Source: Aliidiomarina indica (GTDB taxonomy: Bacteria; Pseudomonadota; Gammaproteobacteria; Enterobacterales; Alteromonadaceae). From it: 64,000 nt of DNA. The stretch is taken from the NCBI RefSeq assembly GCF_015354615.1, contig NZ_JACAVQ010000004.1, positions 1-64,000 on the forward strand. The letters run 5' to 3'. Position 1 is the first letter of the stretch; each line of letters starts with the position of its first letter. Positions 54,456-62,514 of this stretch are shown one piece after another. The notes beneath the pieces are model-generated. The model saw only the letters and a program-made list of their open reading frames with translations, was not told where the DNA came from and did no database searches. A program made the translations under genes and the position numbers.

Positions 54456-55823
54456 ATGACGATGAGTGGACGACTTTGGCGAGTTTCGAGTATTGCGTTG
54501 ACGGTGATTTTGGCAACGGCGTGCTCTCCAGGAACGGATACGGAAGAGGCCGGCGCAGAGAACGGCAAGCCGGCAGGGAACCAAGCACAAGTGTTGTATG
54601 TTGCGGCCGAATACAATGACGAAAAGTTCCGATTACACTATCGTCTCGAAGTTGAGAATCCGAGTTGGTATCACCAGTACTGGCGTTTCACCGATGGCGA
54701 GTGGCAGCGCATGGGCTCGGGTGCAGATGGCCCTGATCCCCATGGCCTGTATGAAGACCGTATCAGCATGATGCTTGATGATGGCTCGGTGGAAGGTTTC
54801 GCGCGCTATGGCGGGTGGATGCTGGTGCATCCGGGAATGCGCAGTTTGGATTCCGCCGTGGATAGCGACGCGGTGCAGGCGCACCTGCTGTTAGGTGAGA
54901 CCATGGGGCGTTCAGATGTGCGTAAGTACATTCCGCAGTCGCGGAACGTAGAACGCTATACAGATCAGGCCCGCTGGGATGATGTGAAATCGGAGCAAGC
55001 GCTTGATGAAATGCGCGATCGGGGAGAGTTTCTCGATTTGTGGCAATGGCGTGCGCATCGCTCCAACCCCGTTGGATTCGCAGATAATGGCTATGTGTTG
55101 CATTATCGCCTGAGCTCCGAGGGTCGCAGTATGTATAGCGATAATCGTGATTCCGAACTGAATCGCCCCGCTTACATGTTTGATGTGGAGCAAACGGGTA
55201 TTCAGTCGTTGAACTGGGATGCCCTGGTGGCCCGGGAGTACGGGCAAGACGATTGGTACTACCTGAGCGAAGAGGTTGCGGTGCCTTTTGATGCGGAGCA
55301 TGAGTGGCAGGAAGGAGACGTGATTCCGTTTCGTTTATTACAAACGCCTAGTGGGGCCCGCGGTGCAATCACTGCCGATGGCGCTTATGGGGATGGTGCC
55401 TGGCGCGTTACCTTAGAACGTTCTTTGGCTAGCCCCAACGCGCGTGACTCTAAGCGCTTGCGTGATGGTTATGTGTATAACGTGGCCTTTGCAGTGCATC
55501 ATGGCAGTGTTGGTGCGCGCCATCATCACGTGTCATTGCCACACCGTTTAGGGCTGGGAGTAAATACCGGCGAGGCCGACATTATCGCGACATTCAGCGA
55601 GCAGCCTCTGCGAGATACCGATTTAACCTGGCACAAAGTGGAGCTGATATACCCCGGACAAGTGAATTGGGAATGGCTCACCAGCCAGCATCCAGGCGCC
55701 GGATTAATCAAAGCCGATATCGACATCAAAGTATCCGATCATCATGGCTACCTCCCGCTATTTCAACGTTACATCGAACGCCACGAGCGCCGCGTAAAAA
55801 ACACCGAACGCCGGGAAGAATAA
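54456..55823 (+). CDS. Ethylbenzene-dehydrogenase-related lipoprotein (EB_dh)
   Basis: This 455-aa protein starts with a lipoprotein signal (LATAC lipobox, Cys near 22). Its body resembles the haem-b binding gamma subunit domain of ethylbenzene dehydrogenase and related DMSO reductase-type enzymes, with repeated beta strands, WQWRAHRSNP, FAVHHG and RHHHVSLPHRLGL. In related proteins His and Met ligands hold haem. No molybdopterin or iron-sulphur subunit gene is nearby, so it is an orphan. The ATG at 54456 is chosen because GGAGG is ten bases before it; 54450 is possible. Confidence 0.65.
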   Translation: MTMSGRLWRVSSIALTVILATACSPGTDTEEAGAENGKPAGNQAQVLYVAAEYNDEKFRLHYRLEVENPSWYHQYWRFTDGEWQRMGSGADGPDPHGLYEDRISMMLDDGSVEGFARYGGWMLVHPGMRSLDSAVDSDAVQAHLLLGETMGRSDVRKYIPQSRNVERYTDQARWDDVKSEQALDEMRDRGEFLDLWQWRAHRSNPVGFADNGYVLHYRLSSEGRSMYSDNRDSELNRPAYMFDVEQTGIQSLNWDALVAREYGQDDWYYLSEEVAVPFDAEHEWQEGDVIPFRLLQTPSGARGAITADGAYGDGAWRVTLERSLASPNARDSKRLRDGYVYNVAFAVHHGSVGARHHHVSLPHRLGLGVNTGEADIIATFSEQPLRDTDLTWHKVELIYPGQVNWEWLTSQHPGAGLIKADIDIKVSDHHGYLPLFQRYIERHERRVKNTERREE

Positions 55824-55931
55824 CAGTTACGCCCCAGGGGTGGAACTCATGTTTCCGCGCCCTGCAAGGGCTGCAGCGAATTCGGCTGCGGACAAAAACA
55901 GAGTTATGCCCCAGGGGTGGAACTCATGTTT
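55824..55931. repeat. Doublet of the palindromic repeat family
   Basis: Two palindrome copies (about 55824-55851 and 55895-55931), each with GCCCC-A-GGGGTGGAACT, flank a spacer that starts TTTCCGCGCC and contains AAGGGCTGCAG and GCGGACAAAAACAG. Doublets with the same spacer pattern occur at 58611 and 60456. It begins at the EB_dh stop and overlaps the sirtuin stop. Confidence 0.85.
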
Positions 55932-56619
55932 AAGGGGTTTGCAGTTGCCGTAGGAGTTTGGGAACTTCGACGCTGGCGGGGCCTTGTTTGTATTCAAATC
56001 CGTAGGGGACAGCGTCGATGTCTTGCGTGACTAAAAAGCACTGAGCATCCGCGCGCGCGTAGTCGACGAGATTGGCGAACGGGAATACTTTTAATGAGGT
56101 GCCAACGACGAGCACGATGTCGGCTTGTTCTACGAAGCCGATGGCGTCTTCCATGTGGTAAATAAACTCTCCGAACCAGACGACGTGGGGTCGCAATTGC
56201 GCACCTTTCGGGCAGGTATCGCCAAGGTGAATATCCTTTCCTTTTAGCTCAAACACGTCGTCGGTAAGCGAACTCCGCGCTTGCGTAACTAAGCCGTGCA
56301 CATGATAAACATCGCTAGAACCAGCCCGCTCGTGCAAATCATCGACATTTTGAGTAATTACGGTGACATCGAAATTCTGCTCCGCTTCTGCTAACGCGCG
56401 ATGGGCGGGATTAGGCTGCGCTTTTAGTACATCGCGCCGGCGCTGATTGTAGAATTCGAGCACTAGCGTGGGGTTATTTTGAAATGCCTCGGGCGTGGCG
56501 ACATCGTAGACCGAGTGGTTGTCCCACAAGCCTCCGTTGTCTCGAAACGTGCCTAGTCCACTTTCGGCGCTCACACCGGCGCCACTTAACACCACTAATT
56601 TCTTGCGCGAACTCACCAT
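55930..56619 (-). CDS. Sir2-family NAD-dependent protein deacylase
   Basis: This 229-aa protein has the Sir2 NAD motifs GAGVSAESGLGTFRD near residue 12, TQNVDDLHERAG and catalytic His in VYHVHG, followed by VVGTSLKVFP. The four zinc cysteines of canonical sirtuins are absent: only one Cys is in the usual zinc segment (GDTCPKGAQLRPHVVWFGE). Zinc-less bacterial sirtuins exist, so it may still be active. ATG 56619 is preferred to TTG 56628. Confidence 0.85.
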   Translation of the reverse strand: MVSSRKKLVVLSGAGVSAESGLGTFRDNGGLWDNHSVYDVATPEAFQNNPTLVLEFYNQRRRDVLKAQPNPAHRALAEAEQNFDVTVITQNVDDLHERAGSSDVYHVHGLVTQARSSLTDDVFELKGKDIHLGDTCPKGAQLRPHVVWFGEFIYHMEDAIGFVEQADIVLVVGTSLKVFPFANLVDYARADAQCFLVTQDIDAVPYGFEYKQGPASVEVPKLLRQLQTP

Positions 56620-57084
56620 AAATAACAACTACCTTGCTTGCCTAACGCGGCGAAATGCCAACTCTGTCTGAGTGTAGCACTGCCGGCGGCGCCAACGCAC
56701 ACATGCAATGGCAGCAAGTGCTCTTCGCGTGGATGGCAAAAGCGAGCATGGGGTGCTTTGGTCCAGTCGACAAGACGTTGAGTTCGGGTAGAGCTATCAT
56801 TGAGTTTAAGCGTCTCTTCGAGCCAGTTCTCGAAAGCGAGATTTTTCGCATCGGCATCCGTATTAGAGGGGCCAAAGAATTCGCGCATGTTATGAAAGGA
56901 ATAGCCGGAGCCAATGATGAGCACTTATATAGATAATGGCGTTCGGCTTAGGAAAATGCAGGTTCAGATGCTCTCGAATTTCGCGGAACTTGCGGATCAT
57001 GTCATCATGGCTAGGGTCGCCAAGGAGCGGCAATGGACCACCACCGTGGGATACAAATAGGACGGGTTGCTTTGTTGCGAACAT
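56613..57084 (-). pseudogene. 4,5-DOPA/LigB-type extradiol dioxygenase, internally deleted
   Basis: From ATG 57084 the reading gives VLFVSHGGGPLPLLGDPSHDD and IIYISAHH, the start of a LigB-type dioxygenase, then stops. Another frame continues with LIIGSGYSFHNMREFFGP and HPREEHLLPLHV, the C-terminal half. The centre of the protein, roughly 90-110 residues, is missing. The junction lies in GTGCTCAT at about 56917-56926, which can be read in both halves. The enzyme cannot be made. Confidence 0.85.
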
Positions 57085-57246
57085 GGTGACCTCTCGTGGC
57101 ACTGCCGACAGATATGACACATTAAACGCAGATTTAGAATATTATTCATTCTATTTTTTAGAATGAAACATTAGTATATATCCAATTCCCTAAAATTGTG
57201 GTCGCCCGTAAAGTATGTCGCAGATACATAATTTGAGGACATATCC

Positions 57247-57702
57247 ATGACTACATTGATTAAAAACAACGCATTACTACACAAAATATTTGCTACCGAA
57301 GGTGGTTGGGGCGCATTGGCACTCCGCATTCCTGTTGGAATCATCTTTGCCGCCCACGGGGCGCAAAAGTTGTTTGGTTGGTTTGGTGGCTACGGCCTTG
57401 AGGGCACGGCCGGATGGATGGAGAGCATTGGACTGGCGCCAGGCTTGTTGATGGCATTCTTGGCAGGTGCCGCGGAATTTTTTGGCGGCGTATTCCTGAT
57501 TTTCGGTGTATTAACCCGTCCATCGTCGGTGGTACTTGCGTTCACTATGATTGTGGCAATCTTTGCTGTGCATTTTGAGCATGGCTTGTTTTTAGCAAAT
57601 AATGGCTATGAGTTTGGCTTAGCGTTACTCGCGGCAAGTGTATCACTGGCATTTACCGGCGCAGGGAACGTATCGGTCGATCGAATGCTCACTAAGCAGT
57701 AG
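57247..57702 (+). CDS. DoxX-family membrane protein
   Basis: This 151-aa protein has four membrane helices (residues about 23-42, 58-80, 88-110 and 120-142) with the DoxX motifs IFAAHGAQKLFGWFGG and GAAEFFGGVFLI. Proteins of this family often sit next to LigB-type dioxygenases and are linked to thiol or redox stress. GAGGAC lies before the ATG. It is divergent from the broken dioxygenase gene, and an 18-base gap separates it from the LysR gene. Confidence 0.85.
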   Translation: MTTLIKNNALLHKIFATEGGWGALALRIPVGIIFAAHGAQKLFGWFGGYGLEGTAGWMESIGLAPGLLMAFLAGAAEFFGGVFLIFGVLTRPSSVVLAFTMIVAIFAVHFEHGLFLANNGYEFGLALLAASVSLAFTGAGNVSVDRMLTKQ

Positions 57703-57719
57703 CCTGCAACGGAGATTCA

Positions 57720-58601
57720 ATGGCACGCTCGACAATTACGCAATGGCATATGTTCAAAGCAGTTGTGGATTTCGGTGGCTTTAATCAGGCCGCCGAACGC
57801 ATCCATAAGAGTCCGTCGAGCGTGCACAATGCTGTGCAAAAACTTGAGCAGCAACTCGGGGTCGATTTATTTAAGATGCAGGGCCGTAAGTTAGTGCTTA
57901 CTGCGTCTGGTGCGCACTTGTTACGACGCATTAATTATCTGCTGCATGAAGTGGAAAGAATGGAACATGTGGCAAGCAATATGCAAGTGGGCATTGAATC
58001 GAGCTTACGGATCGCAGTTGACGAAGCATTTCCAAAAGAACCGCTATATCAGGCACTATCGAATGTGTCAGAAGAATTTCCACTGATTCGTGTTGAGGTA
58101 TTGGAGACTATACTCTCCGGTGCTGATGAGTTACTGGAACAAGGCAAAGCAGACGTCTCTTTGTCGCCCTTTACGCTGTCAGAAAACCTCAGCGAGGATA
58201 TATGTACGGTGAAGTTTGTGCTGGTCGCGGGCGCCGGACATCACCTCAGTAAGGCAAAACTTCCGCTTACATTGGAAGATTTAAAGGCGCATCGACAAAT
58301 TGTTTTACGTGATTCGGCACTTAATAAGCAAACGAATTACGGATGGCTCGGAGCGGATCAGCGATGGACAGTGAGCCATATCGCCAGTTCTATCGAATTG
58401 ATTCGTCGTGGACTCGGCTATGCTTGGCTACCTCAACATGCGGTGGCACCATTTCTGGAGGATGGGAGTCTCAAAGCGCTTAATTTGTCGCGGGGCGCGG
58501 TCCGCTCAACGAATTTCTACCTCAACTTTACTGACGGCGAACTTCTCGGTCCTGTCACGCGCAGCTTCCTCGGACAAATCCGCTACCTCACATTAAACTA
58601 A
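57720..58601 (+). CDS. LysR-family regulator
   Basis: This 293-aa protein has a helix-turn-helix in the first 60 residues (GFNQAAERIHKSPSSVHNAVQKLEQQL) and a typical effector domain. It follows doxX after 17 bases and probably controls the doxX/dioxygenase locus. TATGT-N7-ACATA at 57212-57228 between the divergent genes could be its operator. Confidence 0.85.
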   Translation: MARSTITQWHMFKAVVDFGGFNQAAERIHKSPSSVHNAVQKLEQQLGVDLFKMQGRKLVLTASGAHLLRRINYLLHEVERMEHVASNMQVGIESSLRIAVDEAFPKEPLYQALSNVSEEFPLIRVEVLETILSGADELLEQGKADVSLSPFTLSENLSEDICTVKFVLVAGAGHHLSKAKLPLTLEDLKAHRQIVLRDSALNKQTNYGWLGADQRWTVSHIASSIELIRRGLGYAWLPQHAVAPFLEDGSLKALNLSRGAVRSTNFYLNFTDGELLGPVTRSFLGQIRYLTLN

Positions 58602-58610
58602 CCCCCGACG

Positions 58611-58723
58611 AAAACAGAGTTCCACCCCAGGGGCACAACTGTTGTTTCCGCGCTGGAAAAGGGCTGTGGGCGAGGTGGCTTGGGACAAAAACAGAGTTCC
58701 ACCCCAGGGGCGGAACTCTGTTT
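58611..58723. repeat. Doublet of the palindromic repeat family
   Basis: Two palindrome copies (about 58611-58643 and 58685-58723; the second is near-perfect with GTTCCACCCC-A-GGGGCGGAAC) flank a spacer starting TTTCCGCGC with AAGGGCTG and GGGACAAAAACAG. It sits between convergent genes and may act as terminator for both. Confidence 0.85.
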
Positions 58724-58764
58724 GTAAGTCAAAATTGAGTTTAATGTGAGTTACAAGTGAGCGC

Positions 58765-59331
58765 TTATTCGAGGTTGATAAAGGGGAGGAGGCGGGCGAT
58801 GTTAAGGGCATCGTCGATGCCGCGGTGATGTGTGCCTGAAAACCTAAAATCATGATGCTCTAATGCGTGCAGCAAGCCGCTTTTGGCCTTGCGCGACAAC
58901 CCATTGCTTTTGCGCCACAGGGTTTTTAGGTTGAGGTGAGGTACGTTAAAAAATTCCGGTGCGCAAGCGTGTCGCTTCTGTTCAACGGCAATTTGGTTTC
59001 GATCGTAATTGCCCCATGATCCCCATTGTGTGATGGGATATTGAGCGAGCCAGCGATCAATAGTGGCGATGGCATCTGGATAATGGGGCGCTTGATCTAC
59101 ATCGGCCTGAGTAATACTGGTGAGCGATTCGCAAAAGGCACTCAACGTGGGCCGCTCCATAGGCCGCACTAAAAACGATCTTGAATCAATAATCTGACCT
59201 CGAGTATTGGTGACGGCACAACCAAACTCAATGATCTCCATATCTTCCACGGTTTGCATGCGGTTTAAACCGGGCACTTCTGCATCCCAGCAGGTGGCCT
59301 CTAAGTCAACGATCAGTACTAATTTTTCCAT
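58765..59331 (-). CDS. DEDDh 3'-5' exonuclease (ERI-1/KapD-like)
   Basis: This 188-aa protein carries the DEDDh motifs Asp9 and Glu11 in VDLEAT, WGSWGNYD for the third Asp region and HHRGIDDA at the end. Similar proteins resemble ERI-1-type RNases more than DnaQ. The substrate is not known. It is a single-gene unit on the minus strand. Confidence 0.85.
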   Translation of the reverse strand: MEKLVLIVDLEATCWDAEVPGLNRMQTVEDMEIIEFGCAVTNTRGQIIDSRSFLVRPMERPTLSAFCESLTSITQADVDQAPHYPDAIATIDRWLAQYPITQWGSWGNYDRNQIAVEQKRHACAPEFFNVPHLNLKTLWRKSNGLSRKAKSGLLHALEHHDFRFSGTHHRGIDDALNIARLLPFINLE

Positions 59332-59609
59332 GGCAGCAGTTACCCCTTCAGCCTATTTAACGTTACGTCCTTCTATTCCATCATAATGAGATTCCACCGG
59401 ATGCCAAGCGATTTATGCATAGCGTTTCAAATAGATTTATCATTAAAAATTTTATGATAAACATTAAATAATAGTTGCAATACATAAATTCCTCCCTTAT
59501 ATTCTCACTCAATGCACCCGAGCAAGTGGCGTGCAAAAGGTGTAAACATCATACGATTTATCATGCCGAGGTGTACCAGCGGGGTTCGGCACTCTTAAGG
59601 AGATTTAAA

Positions 59610-60218
59610 ATGAGTTCTAATCCATATAAAGGTGCGGGTATTGCTGCGTTGATTTTGGCGGTTCTATTCCCAATTTACTGGTTACATCCCTTACATTTTT
59701 TGGCCGTGAGTAGCTTTCAGGAAATTTTGCGTGCCGATGTTATGACGCTGAACGCTTGGGACGGGCTGTTCGTTTTGATTGGCGCCCTTGAGGTGTATAT
59801 CTACCTGATGCTGGCGCGTATGTGTCGCGATCAATTAAACGGTGAACTACCAGCAGTACTCTTGTATGTGATGGCAGGCTTTGTGGTGTTGTTTCATGCA
59901 ACCGTTCTATTCGATGTTGCCGTTGCTTTAGGTGTGATCACAGAACTGACAGACACCATGGTCGCATTGATTGCCGGTGTGAGCTTAACCTTCGTTATGC
60001 TTTATGCGCTCGTGGCCGTTGTATTTGCCATCACATTGCTCATGCGGTTCGTGGCGCTGTCAGCTGTGATGAAGGTATTCACAATCGGGCTATTAAGCGC
60101 TAGCTTCCTGCAACTCACCATCGTGTTAGGTGTAGCGAATATTTTCTTGTTCCCGATCCTTCTTGTACTGCTTGCTATTCAATTCCTACGCAATGATCAC
60201 AGCGTTGAAGTGGTTTAG
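59610..60218 (+). CDS. Membrane protein, 202 aa (DUF2975-like)
   Basis: Five hydrophobic helices (residues about 10-30, 50-72, 84-104, 118-142 and 152-185) with few charged loops. I recognise no catalytic motif. AAGGAG seven bases before ATG 59610 fixes the start. It is followed after 30 bases by a mini XRE regulator, a pairing typical of DUF2975/YozG-type units, so I call it DUF2975-like from context. Confidence 0.65.
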   Translation: MSSNPYKGAGIAALILAVLFPIYWLHPLHFLAVSSFQEILRADVMTLNAWDGLFVLIGALEVYIYLMLARMCRDQLNGELPAVLLYVMAGFVVLFHATVLFDVAVALGVITELTDTMVALIAGVSLTFVMLYALVAVVFAITLLMRFVALSAVMKVFTIGLLSASFLQLTIVLGVANIFLFPILLVLLAIQFLRNDHSVEVV

Positions 60219-60248
60219 CATGTGGCGCCAACGAGGAGTTCAAACCCA

Positions 60249-60455
60249 ATGAAAATACGTGTAAATCTCGATGTTGAATTGGCCAAGAACAAAATGTCGC
60301 TCACAGAATTATCGGAACGAGTCGGCATTTCGATGACGAACCTGTCGCTGCTAAAAACGGGCAAGGTAAAGGCGATAAGATTTAGTACTCTCGCCGCAAT
60401 TTGCGCAACCCTCAACTGTCAGCCGGGCGACCTACTCGAGTACGAGCCCGAGTGA
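60249..60455 (+). CDS. Mini XRE regulator (YozG-like)
   Basis: This 68-aa protein is little more than a helix-turn-helix: MSLTELSERVGISMTNLSLLK then GKVKAIRFSTLAAICATLNC and QPGDLLEYE. This is the YozG/Cro type that commonly controls its neighbouring membrane gene. GAGGAG lies upstream of ATG 60249. Its stop touches a repeat doublet. Confidence 0.85.
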   Translation: MKIRVNLDVELAKNKMSLTELSERVGISMTNLSLLKTGKVKAIRFSTLAAICATLNCQPGDLLEYEPE

Positions 60456-60571
60456 CAAAAACAGAGTTCCACCCCTTGGGCGTAACTGTTATTTCCGCGC
60501 CAGATAAGGGCTGCGGAGGTATGGGCGTCGGACGAAAACCGAGTTGTGCCCCAGGGGTGGAACTGTTGTTC
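60456..60571. repeat. Doublet of the palindromic repeat family
   Basis: Two palindrome copies (about 60456-60491 and 60533-60571) flank a spacer starting TTTCCGCGCCAGATAAGGG and ending GGACGAAAACC. It is the third doublet with the same spacer layout. The first palindrome is degenerate (CCCCTTGGGCG). Confidence 0.85.
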
Positions 60572-60607
60572 GTGTGGGGCATCGGTGGTTAGGGTAGGGA
60601 AAAGAAT

Positions 60608-60638
60608 CGGCCGCTGGGGATAACAGTCCCCGCGGCCG
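60608..60638 (-). terminator. Terminator after cytochrome b561 gene
   Basis: CGGCCGC with GGGGA pairs with TCCCC and GCGGCCG around a TAACAG loop. On the minus strand the stem is followed by ATTCTTTTCCC. The position directly after the b561 stop supports a terminator. Confidence 0.55.
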
Positions 60639-60655
60639 GGGTGGAATCACTAAGC

Positions 60656-61195
60656 TTAATCTTTCGGTTTGTTTCCGAGCATTTGTTGCAATACGCCATC
60701 GCGTTTAATGAGACCATGATGCAATGCGGCGCCGATGTGGACGAGAATGAGGGCAATAAATGCCCACGCCACCCAGCCATGAAACTCCCTTAAAAACCCG
60801 TACAACGCTAGGTTTTGTGGCAACAGACTTGGCAACGCAAACATATCAAATACCACGACCGGACGGCCCGCAGCATTTTGCATAAGCCACCCTGAAATCG
60901 GCATGGCGAACATGGCTGCATAGAGCAAGATATGCGAAAGCTTGGCAACTTTTTTCTGTAAAGGTGGCACTGAATTTGGTAATGGCGGCGGCGTGAATCG
61001 CGCGCGAATGATGACGCGAGCAAGCACAGCAACTAAGGCCACCACACCAAATGATTTATGCAGTTGCAGCAACGTGAGATGCCATGGCTCGAGGCTTTGC
61101 ACCATCGCTAGGCCGGCAAATAGCATGGATAGGATAAGTAACGCCATGCTCCAATGTAATACGCGCGCGGCGACATGATAGCTACGAGTACTCAT
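60656..61195 (-). CDS. Cytochrome b561
   Basis: This 179-aa di-haem membrane cytochrome has four helices and conserved histidines: His14 in ARVLHWSMALL, His near 45 in LQLHKSFG, and further His in the fourth helix region (REFHGW, LVHIGAALHHG). The family passes electrons across the inner membrane. The start overlaps the stop of the catalase-like gene by four bases, so the two are translationally coupled and probably form one redox unit. A terminator follows. Confidence 0.9.
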   Translation of the reverse strand: MSTRSYHVAARVLHWSMALLILSMLFAGLAMVQSLEPWHLTLLQLHKSFGVVALVAVLARVIIRARFTPPPLPNSVPPLQKKVAKLSHILLYAAMFAMPISGWLMQNAAGRPVVVFDMFALPSLLPQNLALYGFLREFHGWVAWAFIALILVHIGAALHHGLIKRDGVLQQMLGNKPKD

Positions 61196-62247
61196 TGTGA
61201 GCCCCCCTCGCGTGCTTGAAACAGATTTTCCCGGGCCCGGCGACGGTATGATTCCGCGTAAGCGGCCGAACGAGCGCGCAGAATTTTATCGTCGGTAGCC
61301 GCCATTCCGCGAGGCAAAATGAGAGGGTCAAAGTTAATTCCATCACAATTGCCTTCGGCTTCAGTCGTTGCACTATGAATTGAGATAACGCCCGCTAAGC
61401 GCTGCGTACGGTCGTCACCCCAGAATACAGTGGGGTCGGTTTCATCGTCGTCTTCATTGGCAAACGTGAAAATCAAATCAAACATTACAGGACGGTTCTC
61501 GAGACGGGCGACTAGCTCATTGCGCAGGGCATTGGGGTCGTCATCCAATTCAATCACACTGTCAGGTACGGTGTGTGAGCTTGGCCGAGCAGACCAGCGA
61601 ATCGCGCGTTTACTGCCCTCATCATCCACCAAGAAGAACGCATTAATGCTGTGGTAGGTTTCGGTGGCAAAGCTACCGGTAGGTGTGTAACTCGCTTGCC
61701 ATTCCCGGGCTGCTTGCGTTTCGGGGTGCGCGGCTAAAAATTCCGCAATACGTTCTGGATTGCGCTCGCCGGTTTCAGGATCTGGCGCGAAGGCGTTGGC
61801 TTGCGCGAAGAACGCATCTGGTGTGCGCACGGGCATCACCGGCGGTGTGTTCATGGCGGTATTCCATGCGTCGCGGGTACCTGGGTTGAAGCTAAGCGCT
61901 AGGCTACGTACCGATGATGCCAGATCAGGCGCGGTCGGGTTGCTGCCGCCGGTTGAAATACGCCCCACAAAAGGAGTGCTTCTTTCATTAAAAACCGATG
62001 CCGTAGTGTACGGGCCCACATGGTTACTGGAAATAAATTCACCAGCAATACAAAAGCCTTTGGCATGGGCGCGTCGAAAGCCGAGATGCGGATTGCCGGC
62101 CTCTTGATAGTCTACAAATTCTTGGGCCGTAACGATGCGTTGACCCAAGCCGGAAGCGACTGCGTAAAAAAGCAGGGCTAGCCCGCCAACAACTATCGCA
62201 ATGATCGCGTATCGAAGTGCAAGCTGAGACGATTCAGGCTTACTCAT
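61192..62247 (-). CDS. Catalase-family peroxidase with membrane anchor
   Basis: This 351-aa protein has an N-terminal membrane helix (about 11-32) and a small catalase core of SrpA type: distal His61 in RRAHAKGFCIAGEF, an ERSTPFVGRIST segment, and the proximal SAAYAESYRRR near the C-terminus. These short catalases usually act as peroxidases. The anchor places the domain in the periplasm, next to cytochrome b561 as possible electron donor. The genes overlap by four bases. The upstream region has a half-site TGCGACA at 62332-62338. Confidence 0.85.
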   Translation of the reverse strand: MSKPESSQLALRYAIIAIVVGGLALLFYAVASGLGQRIVTAQEFVDYQEAGNPHLGFRRAHAKGFCIAGEFISSNHVGPYTTASVFNERSTPFVGRISTGGSNPTAPDLASSVRSLALSFNPGTRDAWNTAMNTPPVMPVRTPDAFFAQANAFAPDPETGERNPERIAEFLAAHPETQAAREWQASYTPTGSFATETYHSINAFFLVDDEGSKRAIRWSARPSSHTVPDSVIELDDDPNALRNELVARLENRPVMFDLIFTFANEDDDETDPTVFWGDDRTQRLAGVISIHSATTEAEGNCDGINFDPLILPRGMAATDDKILRARSAAYAESYRRRARENLFQAREGGSQ

Positions 62248-62514
62248 TGTTATTTTCCTGAAAGTTAAGGTGCCTTAATTAAGAAGCTTATATGCAAATC
62301 TCGGAACTTTCGATCAATTGAGATAATTTAAATGCGACATTTCGAAAAAACTGGTTTCGGGATTCCCAATAGGCTAATTTGCGCAAGGGGCTATAAACCT
62401 TCTCAGATGGTCAGCGTTTTGGAGCAGCAATAGAATCCCTCTACTTTGGTGGGGCAATTGCGCTTGTGATTTTTGCCGTGGTTTACGCGGCCCGTCAAAT
62501 GAGTGAGCGATAAC

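Noticed and set aside
62397-62513. Frame ending LVIFAVVYAARQMSER before the DUF4236 gene
   Set aside because: It looks like the tail of a small membrane protein, but there is no start codon after the upstream stop at 62394; possibly a relic, not strong enough to list.
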